From positions 8,455 to 72,454 of the forward strand of contig CAZPDM010000011.1 of NCBI GenBank assembly GCA_964585305.1: a stretch of 64,000 bases of DNA. The letters run 5' to 3'. The notes below the pieces were generated by a model that searched no databases, had not been told where the DNA came from, and saw nothing but the letters and a program-made list of their open reading frames with translations. The DNA comes from CAZPDM01 sp964585305. GTDB lineage: Bacteria; Planctomycetota; Uabimicrobiia; Uabimicrobiales; JABWCH01. Positions 1 through 7,010 of this stretch are shown one piece after another; position 1 is the stretch's first letter, and the number at the start of each line of letters is the position of its first letter. The translations under genes were made by a program, and so were the position numbers.

Positions 1-1565
1 TCCTTTAACAATAAAGCAAGAAATTGTAATTTTTCCTTTGTTACTTCTATGTAATCTTGAAGTTTTCCCAGATTATATTTTGATAAGTCAACCTCATTGA
101 TTTTTTTATAATTTTCCCAAAAAAAATTATAGCACTCATTAAATTGATTTTTTTTATTTTGCCAATATCTTTGCCACTCCCATCGTTGTATTTCTAACTG
201 GAATAAACAATCTTTTACCGTTTCGTTTTGCAAAGCTATATCTGATGGTAAAAGAGAGTAAGTAATTTTATTAGAAAATTGAGTATAGATTTCTTTATAT
301 TTTTGGAATAATTTTTCGTTTTCCAGTTGTCTTTCAAGCTCTTTTTTTTGCAACGAGTTTTGTGGACTGATCTTTCGAATAGCGAAGGGATTCTGCATAA
401 TAAGGTTATTTAAATTTAAAATTAACATATTAAGAAACTTTTGTGTTTCTTCTATATCTGCATTGCCTAAATAAATTCGTGTGAGTATTTTATTTCCCTG
501 TAATTGACGTAAATTTGCTACTACAGTCTCATCTTCCAAATGGCGTGGCGGTCGCAATAAATGAAAACATAATAAACCTAAAAAAATAAATAGCAGAAAA
601 AATGGAATAGCTATAATAATCCGACGGTTTCTTTGTTGACGTTTTTCTTTTTGTTTTTGTTTGCAAATATGCTGCATAGCTTTTGCAACATGTAGTATTG
701 GTTTTTCCAAATTACTTGAATCAATTTTTTCCAACACAAGTGGATTACCTGCATAATAAGGGTATGAATGAAACGCGGAAACACAAAATAATTCAACAGA
801 GGGAAAAAATTCTTTAACAAGGGAATATAAATTTTTAAATCCTGTACGATAAAACCACTTGCTTGTGAGTACATCTTCGCTAATATTAACTTGATCCCAT
901 TTTGTTAAAACAAAAGCTAAAGGAAAATCAGACAAAGAAAGAAATTTATTGGATTGATTCAAAATCGCTAAAAAATTCTCTAATTCATCCCGACGCCGAA
1001 CAATGTCAACCTCATCCATTGTAGCATCAAGAATAATCATAGCACCCATTGTTTCTTGAAAGAAATTTTTCAAGTTTTCACGTAAAGCTAATTTGGAAGA
1101 TATTTCCGAAGAAGGTGAAGGGAGGTTTAAATCAGCCATTGAAAAATGAGAAGGCTGAGAATTTAAAAAATTTGGAGACATATTGCTTGATAAGTTGATT
1201 GCAGGAGATTTATCTAAGGAATCATCTGAAAAAATAATTGGTAAAGTTGGCTCAAGATATTTTTCCTTTAACGTTCTTTCTGTCATTACTAAACTACCAG
1301 GGTAATCTAGCGTTTCTATTCTAAATTGATTTGAATCAGTACTTGGCTTCAACTTAAATTTTAAAGGAGTAATTTGTAACGCGTTCTTAGGGAATTCATG
1401 ACCTTTAAGCATCAAATCCATATAATTTAAAAAATATTTATTGGTAAAAGAATTCTCTGGAACAATAAAGCCTGAAGAAGTGGAAAATTTTCTTCCTTGC
1501 AGATAAAGATATGTAAGATATGTGGTTTTCCCACTCCCTTCCGGGCCGAAAATAGCTAATTTCAT
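1..1565 (-). CDS. Membrane-anchored P-loop GTPase, C-terminus cut by window edge
   Basis: An open frame runs without a stop from an ATG at 1565 to the window edge (521 codons visible), so the C-terminus is missing. The N-terminus carries a P-loop, GPEGSGKTT at residues 8-16, a Walker-B/G3-like DYPG, a G4 motif TKWD and a G5-like SAF, the set expected of a TRAFAC-class small GTPase. A hydrophobic stretch (IIIAIPFFLLFIFLGLL) near residue 330 predicts one membrane segment, followed by a charged helical C-terminal part. A ribosome site (TTTAGGAA) precedes the start. It lies 104 bp downstream of a membrane coiled-coil gene on the same strand and probably shares its operon. The G motifs are seen directly; a signalling or conflict-system role is inference. 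I cannot name the family. Confidence 0.75.
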   Translation of the reverse strand, partial: MKLAIFGPEGSGKTTYLTYLYLQGRKFSTSSGFIVPENSFTNKYFLNYMDLMLKGHEFPKNALQITPLKFKLKPSTDSNQFRIETLDYPGSLVMTERTLKEKYLEPTLPIIFSDDSLDKSPAINLSSNMSPNFLNSQPSHFSMADLNLPSPSSEISSKLALRENLKNFFQETMGAMIILDATMDEVDIVRRRDELENFLAILNQSNKFLSLSDFPLAFVLTKWDQVNISEDVLTSKWFYRTGFKNLYSLVKEFFPSVELFCVSAFHSYPYYAGNPLVLEKIDSSNLEKPILHVAKAMQHICKQKQKEKRQQRNRRIIIAIPFFLLFIFLGLLCFHLLRPPRHLEDETVVANLRQLQGNKILTRIYLGNADIEETQKFLNMLILNLNNLIMQNPFAIRKISPQNSLQKKELERQLENEKLFQKYKEIYTQFSNKITYSLLPSDIALQNETVKDCLFQLEIQRWEWQRYWQNKKNQFNECYNFFWENYKKINEVDLSKYNLGKLQDYIEVTKEKLQFLALLLK

Positions 1566-1669
1566 CCTATAAATTCCTAAAATTAAACTAAGTTTTTTTA
1601 TAAAAACTTCCAAAACGTCTTATTTTATAACGATATAAAATTCCTATATCAGCATATTTTTTTTCCATG

Positions 1670-3223
1670 TTAATCTCGTATTTTTATTTTTAATAAAAAT
1701 TCTATCCTTGGCTTATCTTCTAATACGATATTAAACTTGAATTCTTTTTCTTCCAAAAATTTTGAAAATCTAATTAAAACTAGAGGAATGTAATAGCGAA
1801 CTCTTGGAGTAGTCTCTTGGTATTTAGTTATTGTAAAAAAGTAGTTGCTTTCTTTTATTTCTTCAGAATAACTGGCTATTGTCTCATCTGGCTTGTTAGC
1901 TAGAAATCTTTTTATAACCTTTTCTTGTAATAAATATTTATATGTATACTCATCTTCTTTCTTTAATTTAACAGCACTTATTTGACTAATATTAATTTTT
2001 TTATTTTTTCCCGATTCAATTTCATTATATGAGTTTTCTATTTCTTCTCCCTTATTTTTTCTAACCCATTCATTTATATTATTATAATCATTTTCTAATT
2101 TTTTTAGGTTTTCTTCAATAGTTTCTGCCAATGGATTTTTAAAATTATCTTCATAATATCGTTGCTTTTTTGAATCGTTTGTCATAGATCGAATATCTTC
2201 AGCTAATTGATTCAAGTCAATTTTTAATTGTTTATCTTTATAATCTTTCTTCCATTTTTCGATAGCAATTTTAGTATTTATCTCTTTTATATTTTTTTCT
2301 ATTTTTTCTAATTTTGTCTCTATTTCTTTTGTCTCTATTTCTTTTGTCTCTATTAAACCTTTATAGGTTGTCTCTGATTTTCTAAATTCTGTTTCATTTT
2401 TATACATCTCTAATTCTGATTTTTTTCCAAAATCTTCGATCTTTTTTTCTAAATCATTTACCGATTTTTTGTAATTAGCTATCTCATCAATTTTTTCTTT
2501 ATCATTGTTATTTCCATCTGTATTTGTTGAAGGTTTTTCAGTTGAAATAGGCTCTGGATTTATATCTGTTGAAGCTGGCTTTATTATTATTTCAGATTGT
2601 TTTTCTTCGGGTTTATTTTTTTGACCAAATAGAGTAATAGTAGTAATGATTGCAACAAGTAATATAAACATTCCTAGCATTGCTTTTTTCATTCCTTGCT
2701 TAGTGGTTGCAATTGCTTTTTCTTTTTGTTTTATATTAGTATGCTCATATTTTATTGTTGGTTGGGGAGGCTCTATTTCAACGTTAACATGAATATAGAG
2801 ATTATTTTTAAGATTATTTATAAAATTAGGTTCTTGGGCTGCTTGCATTTGCGTTTGGTCAGGAATAGATTTTCCAAGATAGAGTTGAGGAATATCAAGA
2901 TTTTCTAAGGCTTGATAGACACTTTGGCGTGATTCTGATGTAATATGATGGTTAAAAATAACCGCTTTAATCAGATTTACCAGACGACCACGACGTTCTG
3001 TCCCACCAGGTTGAATAATCCAACACGCCTCATAACCATTATATCGAGCATAATTCTTCTGAGTATTTTTAACTTGATTTGGCAAAAGAAGTGGATTTTG
3101 ATCACTATTTCCCCAATACTCATTAAGAATAAGCATTCTCTCCGTATCAAAATCTGCATTGTAAACAAATTGCTCACCTTGCGGTTCTATCCAAGCATGA
3201 ACACAAACTGGAATCCTTCCCAT
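1670..3223 (-). CDS. Membrane-anchored coiled-coil protein of unknown function
   Basis: A 517-residue protein I do not recognise. Residues 1-140 look like a compact domain (MGRIPVCVHAWIEPQG start, Trp- and Tyr-rich), then a linker, one membrane segment at about 179-198 (MLGMFILLVAIITTITLFG), a Ser/Thr/Asn/Pro-rich stretch, a long Lys/Glu-rich coiled coil from about 240 to 420 containing tandem KEIET repeats, and a C-terminal domain from about 435. With the membrane segment in the middle, head and coiled coil should lie on opposite sides. The start has a good ribosome site (AAAGGA). It sits between an AAA ATPase gene (88 bp upstream) and a membrane GTPase gene (104 bp downstream), all in one direction. 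A scaffold or sensor role within that cassette is inference. Confidence 0.7.
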   Translation of the reverse strand: MGRIPVCVHAWIEPQGEQFVYNADFDTERMLILNEYWGNSDQNPLLLPNQVKNTQKNYARYNGYEACWIIQPGGTERRGRLVNLIKAVIFNHHITSESRQSVYQALENLDIPQLYLGKSIPDQTQMQAAQEPNFINNLKNNLYIHVNVEIEPPQPTIKYEHTNIKQKEKAIATTKQGMKKAMLGMFILLVAIITTITLFGQKNKPEEKQSEIIIKPASTDINPEPISTEKPSTNTDGNNNDKEKIDEIANYKKSVNDLEKKIEDFGKKSELEMYKNETEFRKSETTYKGLIETKEIETKEIETKLEKIEKNIKEINTKIAIEKWKKDYKDKQLKIDLNQLAEDIRSMTNDSKKQRYYEDNFKNPLAETIEENLKKLENDYNNINEWVRKNKGEEIENSYNEIESGKNKKINISQISAVKLKKEDEYTYKYLLQEKVIKRFLANKPDETIASYSEEIKESNYFFTITKYQETTPRVRYYIPLVLIRFSKFLEEKEFKFNIVLEDKPRIEFLLKIKIRD

Positions 3224-3311
3224 TATTTTTTTCCTTTATAAAATTGAAAATTTTTTAGTTGTTCATAGGCCCTTTTTAAGCTGGAAGAACAATATTAAAA
3301 TTACTCATATT

Positions 3312-4490
3312 TTAAACCATGTCTAAAGATATTTTTTGAATATTATGAGGAGAAATTTTGGGCAATATTGCTTCTCCAACTGTGATACAATTTCCTTCCA
3401 GCATTGCTCGTACATCTTCTATATCATACGCAGAAATAATTTTAGTTCCTTCTGAAGATGGTTGTAAAATAATTACTTCATGTAAGGAAATTCCTCGATC
3501 TTGAAGTAGATCGGCACTGTGTGAGGTAAGGATGATTTGTCGCTTTTGTTTTTTTTGAATTTTATATATAATGCCAGGTATTTGAGCAATAATCTTGGCA
3601 TTTAAGGACAATTCAGGTTCTTCTAAAAGTAAGAGTCCTTTATCTTCCTGGATTGACCATAAAAAGCCGATCATTCGAAGAGTTCCATCTGAAAATTGCT
3701 CTTCATTTTGGTGGCTTCCTGATTTTCTCCAATGATTATATTTACAAGTTAAATGTGGCTTGCCGTATTCATCTTCTTCATATTTAAGTTCTTCCATTTG
3801 TGGAACGGCTATTTTTAAAGCCTTATCAATATTTTTTAGATATGACTCTCTATTTTTTTTAGGAGTTTTAGCAAGTTTTTCTAAAAATCCTTTACCAAAA
3901 GGATCGTCAGGCATATCTGAACCATGAAACGCATTTGGATATTTCAAAAGTTGCGGGACAAGATGTAGATATGTAATTTGTTCCAGATATTTTGCTATCT
4001 CTCGAAATTCTTTATTGGAATTGATTTGTTCTAAAAACGTTTGAGTAAGGCGTTCTTTATCTTTTTCATCTTTTTTTTCTGGGCGATCAACAAGTATAGT
4101 TTTTTTGTCTTTTTTATATTGTACTACTTTTTCTTTTTCAATGAATACTTTATTCTCTTTTGATGATTTATCATGGTTAATAGTAATTTCATAAGTATAA
4201 ACTCGAGTGCTTTCTTCAGAAGAATTGATTTCGCTAATGTCAATTTCAATAGAAACGCTCGAATTTTTACGGGCGGCTAGGCATCTTATTTTTGAAATGC
4301 CGCCTCGATCTAAAACAGCTTTTTGTAATCCGCCGCCAGATTTAGCAATGTCTCGAAGAAATCGAAAAATATCTAAAAAATTGGACTTTCCAGAAGCATT
4401 CGCACCTATAATAAATATTCGTTCTTGTAGTTTTACTTCGACATCACAAAAATTTTTCCAATTTTTTAGTTTGATTCGAGAAATAAACAT
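3312..4490 (-). CDS. AAA family ATPase (RecF/AAA_21-like)
   Basis: A 392-residue ABC/SMC-type ATPase. Visible motifs are Walker A GANASGKS near residue 30, an ABC-signature-like FSDGTLRM, Walker B LLLLEEPELSL and the H-loop LTSHSADLL, in the order typical of the AAA_21/RecF/OLD group. There is no TOPRIM nuclease domain. I chose the ATG at 4490 over one ten codons upstream because TAGGAGA sits at proper spacing before it and because the protein then begins MFISRIKLKNWKNF, the usual start of the family. It is the first gene of a cassette with the membrane coiled-coil and GTPase genes. Such ATPases often act as sensors or effector partners in phage-defence or toxin modules; that role here is inferred from context only. 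Confidence 0.85.
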   Translation of the reverse strand: MFISRIKLKNWKNFCDVEVKLQERIFIIGANASGKSNFLDIFRFLRDIAKSGGGLQKAVLDRGGISKIRCLAARKNSSVSIEIDISEINSSEESTRVYTYEITINHDKSSKENKVFIEKEKVVQYKKDKKTILVDRPEKKDEKDKERLTQTFLEQINSNKEFREIAKYLEQITYLHLVPQLLKYPNAFHGSDMPDDPFGKGFLEKLAKTPKKNRESYLKNIDKALKIAVPQMEELKYEEDEYGKPHLTCKYNHWRKSGSHQNEEQFSDGTLRMIGFLWSIQEDKGLLLLEEPELSLNAKIIAQIPGIIYKIQKKQKRQIILTSHSADLLQDRGISLHEVIILQPSSEGTKIISAYDIEDVRAMLEGNCITVGEAILPKISPHNIQKISLDMV

Positions 4491-4589
4491 AATATTTCTC
4501 CTATATTCAAATGCTTTCAAGTTACCAACAACTAAGTTAATATATCAACTTAATCTTCATTTTATCTTTTTTATAAAATTTTTCAATCC

Positions 4590-4673
4590 TAAAACGTAAA
4601 ATTGCCAGGAATTTTTTATTAAAATTTCTGGCAATTTTGTTTTTTGTAGCTTTTTATAAATTAAATTATTTTT
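4590..4673. repeat. Direct repeat copy A, left of hgcAB
   Basis: About 84 bp that recur almost unchanged at 6135-6218 in the same orientation. The only differences seen are one extra T in a T-run and one A/C change. The copy contains the palindromic terminator at 4598-4638. Its right end corresponds to the stop-codon region of the zinc-ribbon gene in copy B, so copy A looks like a duplicated gene end plus terminator. The two copies bracket hgcA and hgcB. Confidence 0.85.
4598..4638 (-). terminator. Terminator hairpin downstream of hgcB
   Basis: An inverted repeat, AAAATTGCC(A/G)G...CTGGCAATTTT with an AT-rich centre, lies 80 bp after the hgcB stop. Flanking T-runs occur on both strands. It is probably the 3' end of the hgcAB transcript and is identical to the hairpin at 6143-6183. 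Confidence 0.65.
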
Positions 4674-4718
4674 AAATAATTTAAATATGGCCCCCGTGGC
4701 TTTTTAGAAAATACTTTA

Positions 4719-5006
4719 CTACTCGCAGGAGCATGTGCATTCGCATGCTCCTCCTTTTTTTCCTAATGCAGCATTGATTACTGCCCATGCGCATCCAACT
4801 CCTGCTTTCACTGAAATGGCATGAACTGGACAGTTCATAGCACATGCTCCGCATTCCATACAGCTATCTTTGTCATGGATGAAGGCTTTGTTGTTTTGAA
4901 TATGGATGACATCGTGAGGGCATACTTCTATACACATTTTGCAACCAATACATGTCTCCTGGAAAATGCTTATTTGAGCACTATTACGAAGGTATTTCAT
5001 TTTCAT
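4719..5006 (-). CDS. hgcB: HgcB, 2[4Fe-4S] ferredoxin of mercury methylation
   Basis: A 95-residue ferredoxin that passes electrons to the corrinoid protein HgcA so its cobalt can be reduced during formation of methylmercury. Two cluster motifs are visible: C19-x2-C22-x2-C25-x3-CP, and the HgcB-type CMECGACAMNCP at residues 49-60. An extra Cys72 follows in the GVGCAW context, matching the conserved third-region Cys of HgcB. The tail ends CECTCSCE (Cys88, 90, 92, 94) in place of the more usual vicinal Cys pair. I chose the ATG at 5006, with GGAG upstream; a longer frame would overlap hgcA. It follows hgcA by 20 bp. The call rests on the motif plus the adjacent hgcA; a lone ferredoxin would be ambiguous. 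Confidence 0.93.
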   Translation of the reverse strand: MKMKYLRNSAQISIFQETCIGCKMCIEVCPHDVIHIQNNKAFIHDKDSCMECGACAMNCPVHAISVKAGVGCAWAVINAALGKKGGACECTCSCE

Positions 5007-5026
5007 GACGTTTTCTCCATTATGTT

Positions 5027-6106
5027 CTAAAAAATTCTGACAATAAAACAAATTTTGAGAATGACGCCTAGGATGATAAAAAATACAATTATCGGCATAC
5101 TTACTTTAACTTCCCATTTTACCCCAGACATATTTGTGTATGTCGTACATCCCGTGAAATTTAAAGCTATCAATGCAACAAGCGGAATAAATAGAAACAT
5201 GTCTATAAAAAATATATGGGATGAAAATTGGCCAATATTAACCAACAAAATGAAAATGGCACCGATAATAGCCCCTTTTAATGCAAAAGATCTAGAAGGA
5301 ATCCAAGGCAAAAGTGCTGGAAAAATGAAATATGCAGTGATTAGAGTTCCAATATATTTAACTTGTTCTATAAAAACTTGTTCGGTCACTCCTCTGTAGT
5401 CTAAAATTCCCAGGAGAAAAAGAAGGGCTGCAATTCCTAATATGTAATGGAGAGAAAGTAATACCTCTATAGGTGCGACTACAAGCCTGTCTTTTAGAGT
5501 AAAATATACCTGACGCATGGAGTCGGTTTTTTTCATATTGTTTGCTAGAAATAGTTTAATATCTTGAGATCTTACAGGTCCGTATATAATATTAAAACCT
5601 GTATTTTTTTTAACTTCATGGGAGGATACCCCCGAAGCTCCCAGTTGGGGGAGTATCAATGTCCGATGGTTTACTATTTTTTCTAAGGAACATATTTTTA
5701 TTTTATCACAGAGTTCTTTTGTTCCAAATGTTCCTTTTCCTGCTGCACACCAAACATTGACACCTTTAGTATCTAACACGACTAACCAGAGATCTAACCC
5801 ATCTAGATCTTTGCGAAGTGTGTCAAATGTTAATTTATAGTTTGCCGTAACAAGTACCACGCTATTCTGATCGGGATTTCCAATAGCATAAAGTCCTGGC
5901 TCTATAGAATAGTTTGTTCTGCCAATTCCACAACGTACTTTCAGAGTTCCAATGATGTCTTGGAATTTTAGTTCGGTGGATACCACAGGAACTGTTTTTT
6001 CTTCATTATCTATTTTTTTATACGATTTTATCCAGAGAAAATTATTAACATTTTGACACGAACATGGAGTTTTTTCCTCTGTTCTATTACAACAACAACC
6101 ACTCAT
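5027..6106 (-). CDS. hgcA: HgcA, corrinoid protein of mercury methylation
   Basis: A 359-residue membrane corrinoid protein that transfers a methyl group to Hg(II). The cap-helix signature NVWCAAGKG is at residues 117-125, with Cys120 as the expected lower-axial cobalt ligand; this motif separates HgcA from the related CdhD/CFeSP proteins. Residues about 40-200 form the cobalamin-binding domain. From about 215 onward there are roughly five hydrophobic segments (for example LSLHYILGIAALLFLLGIL), as in known HgcA. An unusual Cys-rich N-terminus (MSGCCCNRTEEKTPCSC) precedes the domain. hgcB follows 20 bp downstream. The ribosome site is weak (AAGAAAGA) and no clear promoter lies in the 105 bp upstream, which hold a terminator-like repeat, so read-through from the rpoD side is possible. 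The function is established for the family and inferred here from the signature. Confidence 0.95.
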   Translation of the reverse strand: MSGCCCNRTEEKTPCSCQNVNNFLWIKSYKKIDNEEKTVPVVSTELKFQDIIGTLKVRCGIGRTNYSIEPGLYAIGNPDQNSVVLVTANYKLTFDTLRKDLDGLDLWLVVLDTKGVNVWCAAGKGTFGTKELCDKIKICSLEKIVNHRTLILPQLGASGVSSHEVKKNTGFNIIYGPVRSQDIKLFLANNMKKTDSMRQVYFTLKDRLVVAPIEVLLSLHYILGIAALLFLLGILDYRGVTEQVFIEQVKYIGTLITAYFIFPALLPWIPSRSFALKGAIIGAIFILLVNIGQFSSHIFFIDMFLFIPLVALIALNFTGCTTYTNMSGVKWEVKVSMPIIVFFIILGVILKICFIVRIF

Positions 6107-6134
6107 AATATTATCTTTCTTTTTTATTTTTTTG

Positions 6135-6218
6135 TAAAACGTAAAATTGCCAGGAATTTTTTATTAAAATTTCTGGCAATTTTGTTTTTTTGTAGCTTTT
6201 TATAAATTCAATTATTTT
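6135..6218. repeat. Direct repeat copy B, right of hgcAB
   Basis: Near-identical copy of 4590-4673 in the same orientation. It overlaps the stop codon of the zinc-ribbon gene (TAA at 6212-6214) and contains the hairpin at 6143-6183. Because this copy carries the real end of a gene, it is probably the parental copy and 4590-4673 the derived one. Confidence 0.85.
6143..6183 (-). terminator. Terminator hairpin after the zinc-ribbon gene, upstream of hgcA
   Basis: Same inverted repeat as at 4598-4638, here between the zinc-ribbon stop and hgcA. It should end the dnaG-rpoD-zinc-ribbon transcripts. Being in the hgcA leader, it could also limit read-through into hgcAB. Confidence 0.65.
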
Positions 6219-6958
6219 GAAGCTACGGATTTTTCCGTCTTTTCTATTTTTTCTTCAATAATCATATACATAAGACGGAAGCAGTCTTTACAAGCAAGGA
6301 TTTTTCCAGTGCTTAGAGTAGCAATTTGGTTAGGCAAAAGCTCAATATGGCAGTAGCCACAGGAACCGTCTTCTACAGGGCTTAGAACAATGCGACTTCT
6401 TACTAGAACACGTTCGTATTGCTCTAGCATTTTGGCATCTTCACCTTGGAAGTCTTCTTTTTGTTTATTTCTGCGAATATGGGTTTCTGCAAGTTGGTTT
6501 TCAATTTTTTTTTGCTCTTTGATGGCGTCTTGTTTCATTGTATTCATTTCTTGTTCCATCGCGAGCATTTTTTGTTTAAATTCTTGATATTTCTTTTTGG
6601 CGGCATTATTTTGATCGATGCGTTCTTGAAGAGTAGATTTTAATCCTTCACTTTTTTGTTTAATCTGCTCAATTTGGGCTAATATCTCAGTACATTGCTG
6701 CATAGAAGCTATTTGATTAAGTTGTTCTTCAAGTTTAGTAATTTGAGCGTTATGTGTATCTACTTCAGATTGAAGGTCCAAGATTTTGTTGCTACGTCTT
6801 TTAATATCGTCTATCATTTGATTAGCTTGTTGGCGAACTTCTTGAATTTCTTGGTTTCGTTTTATGATTTTTTTAGGAAGTTTGTCTTTAGCATCTTTTA
6901 GTTGGAAAATTTCTTGATCAATTGACTGTAATTGTAATAATTTTTCGATGAGAGACAC
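6212..6958 (-). CDS. Coiled-coil protein with C4 zinc ribbon (CT398-like)
   Basis: A 248-residue protein with a long coiled coil (about residues 5-180, rich in Gln, Glu and Lys) and a C-terminal four-cysteine zinc ribbon, CGYCHIELLP ... CKDCFR (about 199-225). This is the architecture of the C4-type zinc-ribbon family (zf-RING_7, Chlamydia CT398), a conserved but poorly understood family linked in chlamydiae to sigma-54 and secretion components. It follows rpoD by 52 bp with a terminator between, and its stop codon lies inside the direct repeat that flanks hgcAB. Confidence 0.85.
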   Translation of the reverse strand: MSLIEKLLQLQSIDQEIFQLKDAKDKLPKKIIKRNQEIQEVRQQANQMIDDIKRRSNKILDLQSEVDTHNAQITKLEEQLNQIASMQQCTEILAQIEQIKQKSEGLKSTLQERIDQNNAAKKKYQEFKQKMLAMEQEMNTMKQDAIKEQKKIENQLAETHIRRNKQKEDFQGEDAKMLEQYERVLVRSRIVLSPVEDGSCGYCHIELLPNQIATLSTGKILACKDCFRLMYMIIEEKIEKTEKSVASK

Positions 6959-6973
6959 GTAATTTTTCCTAGC

Positions 6974-7001
6974 AAAAAAAAAGCAGGTCGCTGACCTGCT
7001 T
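6974..7001 (-). terminator. rpoD terminator
   Basis: On the minus strand AAGCAGGTC-AGC-GACCTGCTT is followed by a run of Ts, ten bases after the rpoD stop. It is a strong rho-independent terminator. Confidence 0.9.
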
Positions 7002-7010
7002 CGCCAGTTT

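Noticed and set aside
611..874. 87-residue minus frame inside the GTPase gene
   Set aside because: It is a different frame of the GTPase coding region, which is open throughout with clear G motifs.
4719..5006. Generic 2[4Fe-4S] ferredoxin
   Set aside because: The CMECGACAMNCP motif, the extra Cys72, the Cys-rich tail and adjacency to hgcA make HgcB the better call.
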